64,000 nt of DNA, taken from Paenibacillus alginolyticus DSM 5050 = NBRC 15375. GTDB taxonomy: Bacteria > Bacillota > Bacilli > Paenibacillales > NBRC-103111. Position 1 is the first letter of the stretch, and each line of letters opens with the position of its first letter. Of the stretch, positions 17,801 through 25,183 are shown in pieces. Made by a program: the position numbers and the translations under genes. A model generated the notes under the pieces. The model did no database searches and had not been told where the DNA came from. It saw only the letters and a list, made by a program, of their open reading frames with translations. The DNA lies in assembly GCF_000422905.1 (NCBI RefSeq), contig NZ_AUGY01000039.1, positions 1 to 64,000 on the forward strand, given 5' to 3'.

Positions 17801-18715
17801 AACATCGACAACATCTCGGTGCCCTTTGCGCCAATTGTCGGTAAGTATGAAGCAGAAAGTGCTGAGCTCACTGGCGGCAGCTCATTGAACACGAACCATT
17901 GGTACTACAGTGGTACGGCTTTTGTAGACGGTTTGAGTGCCGTAGGCGCTCAGGTGAAATACAACGTGAATGTCCCTAGCGCAGGAAGCTATCAGGTTGC
18001 CCTGCGATATGCGAATGGCAGTGCTGCGACGAAAACGTTGAGTACTTATATCAATGGAGCTAAGCTTGGGCAAACCAGTTTTACAAGCCCTGGTACTAAT
18101 TGGAACGTTTGGCAGGATAATGTGCAAACGGTGACGTTGAATGCAGGGGCAAACACAATTTCGTTGGCATATGACGCCGCTGACAGCGGGAACATCAACT
18201 TAGATCGTCTGCTTCTTTCAACTTCGGCAGCGGGAACGCCGGTTTCTGAGCAGAATCTGCTAGACAATCCCGGTTTCGAGCGTGATACGAGTCAAACCAA
18301 TAACTGGATGGAGTGGCATCCAGGCACGCAAGCTGTTGCTTATGGCGTTGATAGCGGCTCAACCACCAATCCGCCTGAATCTCCGTGGTCGGGTGATAAG
18401 CGGGCCTACTTCTTTGCAGCAGGTGCCTATCAACAAAGCATCCATCAAACTATTAGTGTTCCTGTTAATAATGTAAAATACAAATTTGAAGCCTGGGTCC
18501 GCATGAAGAATACGACGCCGACGACGGCAAGAGCTGAAATTCAAAACTATGGCGGATCAGCTATTTATGCGAACATCAGTAACAGCGGTGTTTGGAAATA
18601 CATCAGCGTAAGTGATATTATGGTGACCAATGGCCAGATCGATGTTGGATTTTACGTGGATTCACCTGGTGGAACTACGCTTCACATGGATGATGTCCGC
18701 GTGACCAAACAATAA
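14861..18715 (+). CDS. ctsZ: 6-alpha-glucosyltransferase (cycloalternan pathway)
   Basis: A 1284-residue secreted GH31 enzyme with the signal peptide ending at about AHA-Y36; AAAGGGAG precedes ATG 14861. The GH31 barrel carries candidate nucleophile D433 (GWWNDETD) and acid/base D495 (LWSGDIG). The C-terminus has two CBM35-like modules (about 865-985 with NTNHTGYTGTGFVDG, and 1000-1120 with NTNHWYYSGTAFVDG) and a third beta-sandwich carbohydrate-binding region (about 1130-1284). Length and sequence agree with my memory of the Bacillus globisporus CtsZ enzyme, which adds an alpha-1,6 glucose to the non-reducing end of malto-oligosaccharides to supply CtsY. It is the last gene of the cluster. 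Confidence 0.93.
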   Translation: MSLPNKEIPRILAFFTVFTLFGSTLTLLPVSPAHAYVSSLGNLISSSVTGDTLTLTVDNGAEPSDDLLIVQAVQNGILKVDYRPNSIAPSAQTPMLDPNKTWSAVGATINTTANPMTITTSNMKIEITKNPVRMTVKKADGTTLFWEPTGGGVFSDGVRFLHATGDNMYGIRSFNAFDSGGDLLRNSSNHAAHAGEQGDSGGPLIWSTAGYGLLVDSDGGYPYTDSTTGQMEFYYGGTPPEGRRYVKQNVEYYIMLGNPKEIMTDVGEITGKPPMLPKWSLGFMNFEWDTNQTEFTNNVDTYRAKNIPIDAYAFDYDWKKYGETNYGEFAWNTTNFPSASTTSLKSTMDAKGIKMIGITKPRIVTKDASANVTTQGTDATNGGYFYPGHNEYQDYFIPVTVRSIDPYNASERSWFWSHSIDALNKGIVGWWNDETDKVSSGGASYWFGNFTTGHMSQTMYEGGRAYTSGAQRVWQTARTFYPGAQRYATTLWSGDIGIQYNKGERINWAAGMQEQRAVMLSSVNNGQVKWGMDTGGFNQQDGTTNNPNPDLYARWMQFSALTPVFRVHGNNHQQRQPWYFGSTAEEASKEAIQLRYSLIPYMYAYERSAYENGNGLVQPLMQAYPTDAAVKNYTDAWMFGDWLLAAPVVDKQQTSKDIYLPSGSWIDYARGNAITGGQTIRYSVNPDTLTDMPLFIKKGAIIPTQKVQDYVGQTSVTSVDVDVFPDTKQSSFTYYDDDGASYNYESGTYFKQNMTAQDNGSGSLSFTLGAKSGSYTPALQSYIVKLHGSAGTSVTNNSTAMTSYASLEALKAAAGEGWATGKDIYGDVTYVKVTAGTASFKSIAVTGVAAVSAISSQYEAEDASLSGNSVAAKASINTNHTGYTGTGFVDGLGNDGAGVTFYPKLKTGGDYTVSLRYANASGTDKTVSIFVNGKRVKSTSLANLANWDTWSTQSETLPLTAGVNVVTYKYYSDAGDTGNVNIDNISVPFAPIVGKYEAESAELTGGSSLNTNHWYYSGTAFVDGLSAVGAQVKYNVNVPSAGSYQVALRYANGSAATKTLSTYINGAKLGQTSFTSPGTNWNVWQDNVQTVTLNAGANTISLAYDAADSGNINLDRLLLSTSAAGTPVSEQNLLDNPGFERDTSQTNNWMEWHPGTQAVAYGVDSGSTTNPPESPWSGDKRAYFFAAGAYQQSIHQTISVPVNNVKYKFEAWVRMKNTTPTTARAEIQNYGGSAIYANISNSGVWKYISVSDIMVTNGQIDVGFYVDSPGGTTLHMDDVRVTKQ

Positions 18716-18716
18716 A

Positions 18717-18757
18717 CAAAACAACCAGCTCTCCCGTTAATGGGGGGCTGGTTGTTT
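18717..18757. terminator. Bidirectional terminator after ctsZ
   Basis: A strong inverted repeat pairs AAACAACCAGC with GCTGGTTGTTT and adds CCC/GGG pairs inside. It ends the cts unit and lies just downstream of the convergent minus-strand gene ending at 18787. Confidence 0.8.
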
Positions 18758-18786
18758 GTTATGATAATCCATCTATTTGGAGTGGA

Positions 18787-20709
18787 TTAAACGTTTTGAA
18801 GTGCTTGCTGAACTTCTTGCACAATGGATAACGCCGCGGTGCGGGCGCTTGAGAAAGCTCGTTCTGCAAGCTCTCCCTTACCTGTACAGCCGTCTCCGCA
18901 GAAGTAGAAAGGCACGTTTTCCACACGTATCGGCAGTAGATTATTGGAAGCAATGTTTTTCACGCTGGAAACCATCGCTTTCTTGGAAACCCGTTTCACG
19001 GCTGTGACATCGCGCCAGCCTGGATAATGTTTATCAAATAAGGCTTCCATTTGGAGGTTCTTCTCTTCCAGGTATGCTTTGCGCTGCTCCTCGTTATCGA
19101 AGCGGTCGCTTAAGTATGCGATACCTTGCAGCAGCTGACCGCCTTCTGGTATTAGTGTGTGATCCGTCGCGGAAACATCGCTGATGAATAGCTTGTTATC
19201 CATGTCGCTGATGTAGCTGAAGGGTCTAGCGACAACACGGCTTAATCCAACGTCGTACACCATGACTTCGGTTGCGGTATTGGATTCATATGGAGCTAGG
19301 AACGGCTCCCATGCAGTACCTTTCAGAAGCTTGACGACTTGCTGAACCGGCATGGCGAAAATCACTTTGTCAAAGGCGACTTCACGGTGTTTGGTTTGCA
19401 ATACAAATTTGCGATCCGCATATCGCAGGCTCTCCACGCCTTCTTGAAGGGCAATCTCCCATTTGCCAGACGTTGTCAGCTTTTGCTTAAGTTGATTCGT
19501 AATGACGGCCCAGCTTCCCAATATATAATTAACTGGCTTCGAGGAAAGGAACAAGTTGTGATAGTACTCGCTGATTACCGCTCCGGAGACGTTGCGAGCA
19601 TCCTCAGGCGTAATGAAGAAGTTGGAGCAAACCAGATGCTCCCATAACTCTTTAACATCCTCGTCTGCATTGGATTCTGCCAAATAATCTGCAAGCGTTG
19701 CGTAGTTTTTTAGGTTGTGAATATTCGCGATAATAGCGGTAATTTCACCGACGAATCTTACTTTTTGCATGGTGCTGAGCAAATCAGTTTTTAAAAGGTT
19801 AATCGCATCGAGCGGTGCTGGCGTAAGCTGATTATTTTTCGCATAAAAAACTTTGCGTTTATCTACTTGCTTAGAAGAAAAAGATAGTCCAAGCTCACGT
19901 TCCATGTTTGTTAATGTATGACGATCAATCCCATAGATGGCATGTGCGCCATAATTGAGTGTAAATCCTGCTTTTTCGTAAGTAAAAGCACGTCCTCCAA
20001 GCTGCGGGCTGCGCTCGAAAAGGATACCTTCGACATGCGGATTCTCAGATAAATAAGCGGCCGCTGTTAATCCAGCCAGGCCTCCGCCAATAATAGCTAC
20101 TTTCATTTTGTGTTCCTCCTTGGGGACTGGTTCTACCTGTAGGGATGCGTAAGGCTCCGCGGAGCGTATACCTACCCAAAGCCAGGCTAAGTTGTTTTTC
20201 ATCATGGAGAGTAAATCGGCTTCTTCTTGATTGCACCAAGTACGGACCGTTCCCGTATACATGCAAACGAGCAGTTCGATTTTTCTTGGTTCAGGAAGCC
20301 AATGTAATAAACTTTCAGATAATACGTTTAATTGCTGCTGTTCTTCCGTTTTTACGGTTTCATTTTGCAAGGATAATGCTTGTAAGCTTCGGACTAGTCG
20401 TGGTGAGGAATGAATGTTGGACGATAAGTCTAAAAATAAGCGATTAATATGTCCTTCTAAGGACTGAACCTTGGACGGAGGCTGCTTCACCCATTCTTGA
20501 ATCAATTGAATTTGTTTACTGTAAAGTGCTGAAATGATAGCATCTTTACTTTTAAAATAATGATAAAACGTTCCCTTTGATGATCCCGTCGCTGCGATGA
20601 TATCGTCTACGGACACATTCTCATAGCCTTTTTCCATAAACATGGTTAAAGCGACTTCCATCATCACATCACGCTTTTTGCGGGTGGAGGCTCTCATGAA
20701 TTGGCTCAT
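18787..20709 (-). CDS. TetR regulator fused in frame to an FAD-dependent oxidoreductase
   Basis: One unbroken frame of 641 residues from ATG 20709, which has GGAG 7 nt before it. A longer TTG start at 20754 is excluded because it lies upstream of the -10 box. The first ~200 residues are a TetR-type regulator (VDDIIAATGSSKGTFYHYF). From MKVAIIGGGLAGLTAAAYL onward, 439 residues form a flavin amine-oxidase/phytoene-desaturase-like enzyme with a Rossmann GxGxxG and the C-terminal FYFCGDGCTGKGELAERAF. The junction contains AAGGAGG and an ATG at 20106, so the enzyme is probably also made alone. Either the regulator gene lost its stop codon or this is a true fusion. The enzyme substrate is unknown. 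Confidence 0.82.
   Translation of the reverse strand: MSQFMRASTRKKRDVMMEVALTMFMEKGYENVSVDDIIAATGSSKGTFYHYFKSKDAIISALYSKQIQLIQEWVKQPPSKVQSLEGHINRLFLDLSSNIHSSPRLVRSLQALSLQNETVKTEEQQQLNVLSESLLHWLPEPRKIELLVCMYTGTVRTWCNQEEADLLSMMKNNLAWLWVGIRSAEPYASLQVEPVPKEEHKMKVAIIGGGLAGLTAAAYLSENPHVEGILFERSPQLGGRAFTYEKAGFTLNYGAHAIYGIDRHTLTNMERELGLSFSSKQVDKRKVFYAKNNQLTPAPLDAINLLKTDLLSTMQKVRFVGEITAIIANIHNLKNYATLADYLAESNADEDVKELWEHLVCSNFFITPEDARNVSGAVISEYYHNLFLSSKPVNYILGSWAVITNQLKQKLTTSGKWEIALQEGVESLRYADRKFVLQTKHREVAFDKVIFAMPVQQVVKLLKGTAWEPFLAPYESNTATEVMVYDVGLSRVVARPFSYISDMDNKLFISDVSATDHTLIPEGGQLLQGIAYLSDRFDNEEQRKAYLEEKNLQMEALFDKHYPGWRDVTAVKRVSKKAMVSSVKNIASNNLLPIRVENVPFYFCGDGCTGKGELAERAFSSARTAALSIVQEVQQALQNV
20104..20121 (-). 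promoter_or_regulatory. Internal ribosome site and start codon at the TetR/FAD junction
   Basis: On the minus strand AAGGAGG (20121-20115) is followed after 8 nt by ATG (20106-20104), which begins MKVAIIGGG, the canonical N-terminus of a flavoenzyme. The ribosome site itself encodes Lys-Glu-Glu in the fusion frame. Starting here gives a 439-residue enzyme. Confidence 0.75.
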
Positions 20710-20743
20710 CCGCTCACTCCATTCCAACCATCGATTTACTCCT

Positions 20744-20772
20744 ATTATATGCAAAAATAGACTTTCAGTCTA
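20744..20772 (-). promoter_or_regulatory. Promoter of the TetR-oxidoreductase gene
   Basis: On the minus strand TAGACT (20772-20767), a 17-bp spacer and perfect TATAAT (20749-20744). The -35 hexamer is one half of a perfect palindrome, and transcription would start near 20737. Confidence 0.75.
20758..20772. promoter_or_regulatory. TetR-type palindromic operator
   Basis: TAGACT-TTC-AGTCTA is a perfect inverted repeat of two 6-bp arms. It covers the -35 box, a typical arrangement for an autoregulating TetR repressor. Confidence 0.7.
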
Positions 20773-20901
20773 CATATTAATTGACCATCCGCATAAATTT
20801 TGAATAAGGAAAAAACAATCTAAATAATTGTTTCCCGTGTGATGTTGCTACCAGCGGTCTATACTTCAGAATAGAACCACATGAGAGGATGAAATATATA
20901 C

Positions 20902-21963
20902 TTGAAAAATGAAGATTTAGGATGGGATTCCTTTTTTGAAAAAGCTTTCGAACCTTACCGAAACGAAGGATACCAGGTTGGACGGGTGTCCTTGGAACAT
21001 AAACATATGTATCGCGTTCAGACGGAAGTCGGGGAAGCGCTAGCCGAGGTATCGGGTAAAATGCGGCATCTTGCTTTCCGGCGCGAAGACTACCCAGCTG
21101 TAGGCGATTGGGTCGTACTGTCCATCAGGGGAGAAGAACAGCGAGCAACGATCCATGCTGTATTGCCGCGTAAAAGTAAGTTTTCCCGCAAAGTAGCTGG
21201 TCAAGTCACCGAAGAACAAATTGTTGCCTCGAATGTAGATACAGTGTTTCTATTCACAGCGCTCAATCTAGATTTTAATGTACGCCGTATTGAGCGTTAT
21301 ATGGTGTTAGCTTGGGAGAGCGGAGCAAATCCGGTAATTGTTCTAAGTAAAGCGGATTTATGTGAGGATCCGGAAGCGCTGGCCGCTGAGGTCGCGGCTG
21401 TTGCGGTGGGTGTGCCCATTCATATTATTAGCTCAGCAGAAAATCGCGGACTGGATGCGCTTGCTGCTTACATTTCTCCTGGCCAAACTGTCGCTCTTCT
21501 TGGCTCGTCAGGAGTGGGTAAATCAACCTTGGTGAATCGCATCTATGGGAAGGATATTCTGGACACAGGGGATATCCGTTCTGGGGATGACAAAGGGAAG
21601 CATACGACGACCCACCGCGAGCTCATTACGCTGCCTGGTGGAGGCATATTGATTGATACGCCAGGGATGCGTGAACTCCAGCTGTGGGACGTTTCGGAGG
21701 GGCTAAGCACGTCATTTCAAGATATCGAAGAACTTGCACAAATGTGCTATTTTCAGGATTGTAAGCATGAGAATGAACCGAAATGCGCTGTGAATCAGGC
21801 GTTAGATGAAGGAACTTTGGCTCTTGAACGATTTCATAACTACTTAAAATTACAAAAGGAACTCGCTTATTTGGCGCGCAAAGAAGATAAAGGGCTTCAA
21901 GCAGCTGAGAAAGCGAAATGGAAAAAGCTGCGCCAATCCTTAAAAAGTCAGCCTAACCGTTAA
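20902..21963 (+). CDS. rsgA: Ribosome small-subunit-dependent GTPase A
   Basis: TTG 20902 with GAGAGGA upstream gives 353 residues. The protein has an N-terminal OB fold and a circularly permuted GTPase: the G4-type LSKADL near 149 precedes the P-loop GSSGVGKST at 201-209 and IDTPGMRE. A zinc-binding CYFQDCKHENEPKC cluster and a basic tail follow. RsgA releases assembly factors during late 30S maturation. The length is closer to the roughly 350-residue forms than to the roughly 300-residue YloQ of Bacillus subtilis, so it may be a second paralogue. It is divergent from the TetR gene. Confidence 0.9.
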   Translation: MKNEDLGWDSFFEKAFEPYRNEGYQVGRVSLEHKHMYRVQTEVGEALAEVSGKMRHLAFRREDYPAVGDWVVLSIRGEEQRATIHAVLPRKSKFSRKVAGQVTEEQIVASNVDTVFLFTALNLDFNVRRIERYMVLAWESGANPVIVLSKADLCEDPEALAAEVAAVAVGVPIHIISSAENRGLDALAAYISPGQTVALLGSSGVGKSTLVNRIYGKDILDTGDIRSGDDKGKHTTTHRELITLPGGGILIDTPGMRELQLWDVSEGLSTSFQDIEELAQMCYFQDCKHENEPKCAVNQALDEGTLALERFHNYLKLQKELAYLARKEDKGLQAAEKAKWKKLRQSLKSQPNR

Positions 21964-22061
21964 GGCGCCGCTTTGCAAGACAAATCCTACCGCTAGCAGC
22001 ATTGTTAACCTTATCCTTACTTCCCTATTATTAATAGAATGAAACCCATTCAATCTAGATC

Positions 22062-22094
22062 CATCTCATCATCAATGAGGTGTTTCTTTTTTTT
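22062..22094 (+). terminator. Intrinsic terminator after rsgA
   Basis: CATCTCAT (22062-22069) pairs with ATGAGGTG (22075-22082) with one G-T pair, followed by a long T-rich run. Confidence 0.65.
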
Positions 22095-22196
22095 GCAAAT
22101 ATTCCATTTAAAATTGTAGATTGGATTGGATTTTTTCGTTCTTATCCGATAAAATTAAATGTAGTAGTTTCACGAAAGAGGGGGACAAGCCGAACA

Positions 22197-22547
22197 ATGA
22201 GTGATTGTATTTTCTGTAAAATTATTGCGGGGGAACTTCCCTCTAAGAAAGTCTATGAGGACGAACAGATTGTTGCTTTCCATGATATTCAGCCAGCTTC
22301 TCCGATTCATGCTCTTATTATTCCTAAGAAGCATATTGCTTCACTCGCTGATGCGGGAGAAGAGGATTGGAATATAATCGGTCAAATTCAGCGTGTGGCT
22401 GCGCAAATTGCTAGAGAACTAGACGTGGAAGAATCAGGTTATCGGGTTATAACTAATATTGGAGCTAACGCGGGGCAAATTGTTCACCATCTTCATTATC
22501 ATCTTATGGCTGGGGCGCGTTTATCGCCATTAGGCGTGCACAATTAA
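22197..22547 (+). CDS. HIT-family nucleotide hydrolase (HINT type)
   Basis: ATG 22197 (MSDCIFCKIIAGELPSKKVY) gives 116 residues. The zinc pair C4/C7 near the N-terminus and the histidine triad HLHYHLM near residue 101 identify a HINT-like purine nucleoside phosphoramidase. AGAGGGGG lies somewhat far upstream (about 12 nt). The frame is open to 22080, but that extension is AT-rich and unlike the family. It is a soluble cytosolic enzyme next to rpsU, as in other Bacillales. Confidence 0.92.
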   Translation: MSDCIFCKIIAGELPSKKVYEDEQIVAFHDIQPASPIHALIIPKKHIASLADAGEEDWNIIGQIQRVAAQIARELDVEESGYRVITNIGANAGQIVHHLHYHLMAGARLSPLGVHN

Positions 22548-22551
22548 GCTT

Positions 22552-22573
22552 CCTTTCTCGAAACGAAAGGTTT
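22552..22573 (+). terminator. Weak hairpin after the HIT gene
   Basis: CCTTTC (22552-22557) pairs with GAAAGG (22565-22570), followed by only three T. It could be a weak terminator just before the rpsU promoter. Confidence 0.3.
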
Positions 22574-22577
22574 GCGA

Positions 22578-22606
22578 TTGACACCCTAATTACTATGACC
22601 TATAAT
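22578..22606 (+). promoter_or_regulatory. Consensus sigma-A promoter for rpsU-yqeY
   Basis: TTGACA (22578-22583), 17-bp spacer, TATAAT (22601-22606): perfect hexamers and spacing. The start of transcription near 22613 rules out longer reading of the rpsU frame. Confidence 0.9.
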
Positions 22607-22661
22607 GAGATTTGATGAACCGTTTTGTCTTAGATGGTCTGTTCGGAGGGAGGGAAAACTG

Positions 22662-22835
22662 TTGTCAGAAACTCGAGTTCGTAAGAACGAAACTATAGAT
22701 GCTGCACTTCGTCGCTTTAAGCGTTCCATCGCTAAGGATGGCATTCTTGCAGAAGTTAAAAAACGTAAACATTATGACAAGCCTAGCGTTAAGCGTAAGC
22801 TTAAATCTGAGGCTGCTCGTAAGAGAAAGTTCTAG
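22662..22835 (+). CDS. rpsU: Ribosomal protein bS21
   Basis: TTG 22662, with GGAGGGAGGG ending 7 nt upstream, gives 57 residues, the standard bS21 length. The sequence is highly basic: [19 protein letters not shown] and a [14 protein letters not shown] tail. It binds 16S rRNA near the anti-Shine-Dalgarno region during initiation. yqeY follows 8 nt later. Confidence 0.96.
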   Translation: MSETRVRKNETIDAALRRFKRSIAKDGILAEVKKRKHYDKPSVKRKLKSEAARKRKF

Positions 22836-22843
22836 GAGGCAAC

Positions 22844-23287
22844 ATGAGCTTAAGCGATCGATTGAACGAAGATATGAAGCAAGCGATGAAGAGTCAGGAC
22901 AAGTTCAAACTCTCCGTAATTCGAATGGTAAGATCTACCATTAAGAATTCAGAGATTGATCTGAAAAGAGCCTTAGATGACAATGAAGTGCTTGACGTTC
23001 TAACTCGTGAAATCAAACAGCGTAAGGATTCCCTCCAAGAATTTACGAAGGCCGGCAGAGATGATTTGGCCGAGAGCCTGAAGGCAGAACTTGTTATTCT
23101 AGCTGAGTACATGCCGCAACAGCTTTCTGAGGAAGAAGTGAAAGCCATTGTACAGCAGACCATCCAGCAAATTGGTGCTTCTTCCAAAGCGGATATGGGC
23201 AAAGTGATGACGGCATTGATGCCTCAGGTCAAAGGACGCGCTGATGGTAAACTTATCAATCAGTTAGTTCAACAATTATTAGGTTAA
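22844..23287 (+). CDS. yqeY: GatB/YqeY-domain protein
   Basis: A 147-residue protein whose ribosome site AGGAGG overlaps the rpsU stop codon, so the pair is coupled. It has the typical start (LSDRLNEDMKQAMKSQDKFK), the central ELVILAEYMPQQLSEEEV and the ending GRADGKLINQLVQQLLG. The domain also occurs at the C-terminus of the GatB subunit of tRNA amidotransferase, where it helps bind tRNA. A tRNA-related role for the free-standing protein is a family assumption. Confidence 0.93.
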   Translation: MSLSDRLNEDMKQAMKSQDKFKLSVIRMVRSTIKNSEIDLKRALDDNEVLDVLTREIKQRKDSLQEFTKAGRDDLAESLKAELVILAEYMPQQLSEEEVKAIVQQTIQQIGASSKADMGKVMTALMPQVKGRADGKLINQLVQQLLG

Positions 23288-23302
23288 TAACAAATATGTT
23301 AG

Positions 23303-23338
23303 AAAAGACCGAGTGGGTTAAGTCCTCTCGGTCTTTTG
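23303..23338 (+). terminator. Terminator after yqeY
   Basis: AAAAGACCGAG (23303-23313) pairs with CTCGGTCTTTT (23327-23337). It ends the rpsU-yqeY unit. Confidence 0.85.
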
Positions 23339-23422
23339 TTGTTTCTTGAGCAAAAACGAAACAGTTTGTGTATTGCAGCGTACATATTAGTGATAAGGAA
23401 GATTCAAGGAAAGGAGTGAAAG

Positions 23423-24082
23423 ATGATGTTTGTAGAAAACTTATCTGCCTTTCTGACTCATCCCGTAACAGCGACGGTATTATTAGTGGTTGGGATCATT
23501 GGAATTGCATTGGAACTGCTTTTTTTCAGCAGTGGATTGCTCGCTTTAGCGGGGGTAGCTGGCTTTGCACTCTATTTTCTTGGGTTTTATTTAGCTGGTT
23601 TTGCTGGTTTCGGTGACATGGCTGTTTTCGGAATCGGGTTACTTCTTCTTATCCTAGAATTGGTCGTTCCGAGTTTTGGGATTCTAAGTGTGTTAGGTGC
23701 AATATGTCTATTTGGTGGGGTTCTGATGGCTTCTTCAGATCCCACGCAAGCCGCGATAATGCTAGGTATCGCCTTGTTGTTAGCAATCGTTGCAATCTCC
23801 TTCGCGATCAAAACCTTTAAGCACCGCGGTATTTGGAACCGTTTCATACTTAAGGAGCAGCTAACAACGAACAAAGGATTTACGTCCAACCCAGATCGAT
23901 CCTATTTGATTGGAATGACGGGAGAAGCGATTACTCCGCTGCGCCCGGCAGGAACGGCAATCATTCACGGTGAGCGTGTGGATGTGGTGACGAATGGCAG
24001 CTTTATTCCCAACGGAAGGAGTATAATCGTTCTGGATGTAGAAGGAGTTCGCGTTGTAGTACGAGAGTCGGATACGAAGTAA
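23423..24082 (+). CDS. NfeD-like membrane protein
   Basis: 219 residues with AGGAGTG before ATG 23423. Four to five membrane spans fill residues 10-135 (LALAGVAGFALYFLGFYLA, LLLLILELVVPSFGILSVLG). A soluble OB-fold domain from about 155 follows (IGMTGEAITPLRPAGTAIIH ... GVRVVVRES). NfeD proteins act with flotillin or SPFH partners in membrane microdomains, and floA follows. This is the short form without the N-terminal protease region found in YqeZ of Bacillus subtilis. Confidence 0.9.
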   Translation: MMFVENLSAFLTHPVTATVLLVVGIIGIALELLFFSSGLLALAGVAGFALYFLGFYLAGFAGFGDMAVFGIGLLLLILELVVPSFGILSVLGAICLFGGVLMASSDPTQAAIMLGIALLLAIVAISFAIKTFKHRGIWNRFILKEQLTTNKGFTSNPDRSYLIGMTGEAITPLRPAGTAIIHGERVDVVTNGSFIPNGRSIIVLDVEGVRVVVRESDTK

Positions 24083-24118
24083 AGCGGAGAGACTTTGAAC
24101 TACGCGTCCAAAGATCCC
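24081..24118 (+). repeat. 38-bp palindromic repeat, copy 1
   Basis: Begins AAAGCGGAGAGACTTTG and ends CAAAGATCCC, with CTTTG/CAAAG as stem. Its first two bases are part of the nfeD stop codon. Copy 2 follows directly with a 38-bp period. Confidence 0.85.
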
Positions 24119-24154
24119 AAAGCGGAGAGACTTTGAACTACGTTCAAAGATCCC
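24119..24154 (+). repeat. 38-bp palindromic repeat, copy 2
   Basis: Nearly identical to copy 1 in its first 24 bases, with a perfect CTTTGAA-CTACG-TTCAAAG hairpin and the ending AAGATCCCTA. It stops a few bases before the floA ribosome site. A third copy lies inverted at 51945-51982. Confidence 0.85.
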
Positions 24155-24172
24155 TATATTAGGAGGAAAAAA

Positions 24173-25162
24173 ATGAATTTAGAACCAGGATTATATTTGG
24201 TGTTGGTTGCGGCCATCATTATTATTGCGCTTTCGGTATTGCTGAGTGTTGTACCTGTCATGCTTTGGATTTCGGCGCTTGCTTCCGGAGTAAGAATTAG
24301 CATTATTACTTTAATTGCCATGAGGCTTCGCCGCGTGACTCCGAGCAGGATTGTTAATCCGATGATTAAGGCTACTAAAGCGGGTATTGATTTAAGTGTC
24401 AATCAGCTTGAAAGCCACTTTCTTGCAGGCGGTAACGTTGACCGGGTTGTCAATGCTTTAATTGCTGCTCACCGAGCGAAGATTCACTTGGAGTTTGAGC
24501 GTGCAGCGGCTATTGATCTAGCGGGGCGGGATGTGTTGTTAGCGGTTCAAATGAGTGTAAATCCACGTGTCATTGAGACACCTAATGTTTCTGCAGTGGC
24601 TAAGAACGGCATTGAAGTAAAAGTTATTGCCAGGGTTACGGTTCGAGCCAACATTGACCGGCTTGTAGGGGGCGCGGGCGAGGAAACGATCATCGCACGT
24701 GTAGGTGAGGGGATTGTTACTACAGTGGGTTCCAGTGACTCTCACAAAGATGTTCTAGAGAATCCGGATTTAATTTCTCGAACAGTTCTGGGTAAAGGAT
24801 TGGATGCCGGAACGGCTTTTGAAATATTATCGATTGATATTGCAGATGTGGATGTAGGTAAAAATATTGGCGCCCATTTACAAACGGAACAGGCCGAAGC
24901 CGATAAGCGAATCGCACAGGCTAAAGCCGAGGAAAGACGTGCTATGGCTGTTGCTGCCGAGCAAGAAATGAAAGCCAGAGTCGTAGAAATGCGTGCGAAG
25001 GTTGTCGAATCGGAGTCGCAAGTACCACTTGCGATGGCTGAAGCACTTCGAAATGGTAAACTAGGTGTCATGGACTATATGAATCTTAAAAATATCGATG
25101 CTGATACACAAATGCGTTCTTCCCTTGGCAAAATTAATGATGGCAAGAGTGAGAAAGAATAG
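24173..25162 (+). CDS. floA: Flotillin-like protein FloA
   Basis: 329 residues, with AGGAGG 6 nt before the ATG. A membrane hairpin at about 8-45 is followed by an SPFH/flotillin domain ([18 protein letters not shown] ... [20 protein letters not shown]). An Ala/Glu-rich coiled coil follows at about 245-300. FloA scaffolds functional membrane microdomains in Bacillota, with NfeD as usual partner; here the two genes are adjacent with the repeat pair between them. Confidence 0.95.
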   Translation: MNLEPGLYLVLVAAIIIIALSVLLSVVPVMLWISALASGVRISIITLIAMRLRRVTPSRIVNPMIKATKAGIDLSVNQLESHFLAGGNVDRVVNALIAAHRAKIHLEFERAAAIDLAGRDVLLAVQMSVNPRVIETPNVSAVAKNGIEVKVIARVTVRANIDRLVGGAGEETIIARVGEGIVTTVGSSDSHKDVLENPDLISRTVLGKGLDAGTAFEILSIDIADVDVGKNIGAHLQTEQAEADKRIAQAKAEERRAMAVAAEQEMKARVVEMRAKVVESESQVPLAMAEALRNGKLGVMDYMNLKNIDADTQMRSSLGKINDGKSEKE

Positions 25163-25183
25163 TAGTTTTGAAGAGGTGATCAG

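Noticed and set aside
22605-22661. Longer rpsU with 19 extra residues
   Set aside because: Its start overlaps the -10 box of the rpsU promoter; TTG 22662 gives the standard 57 residues.
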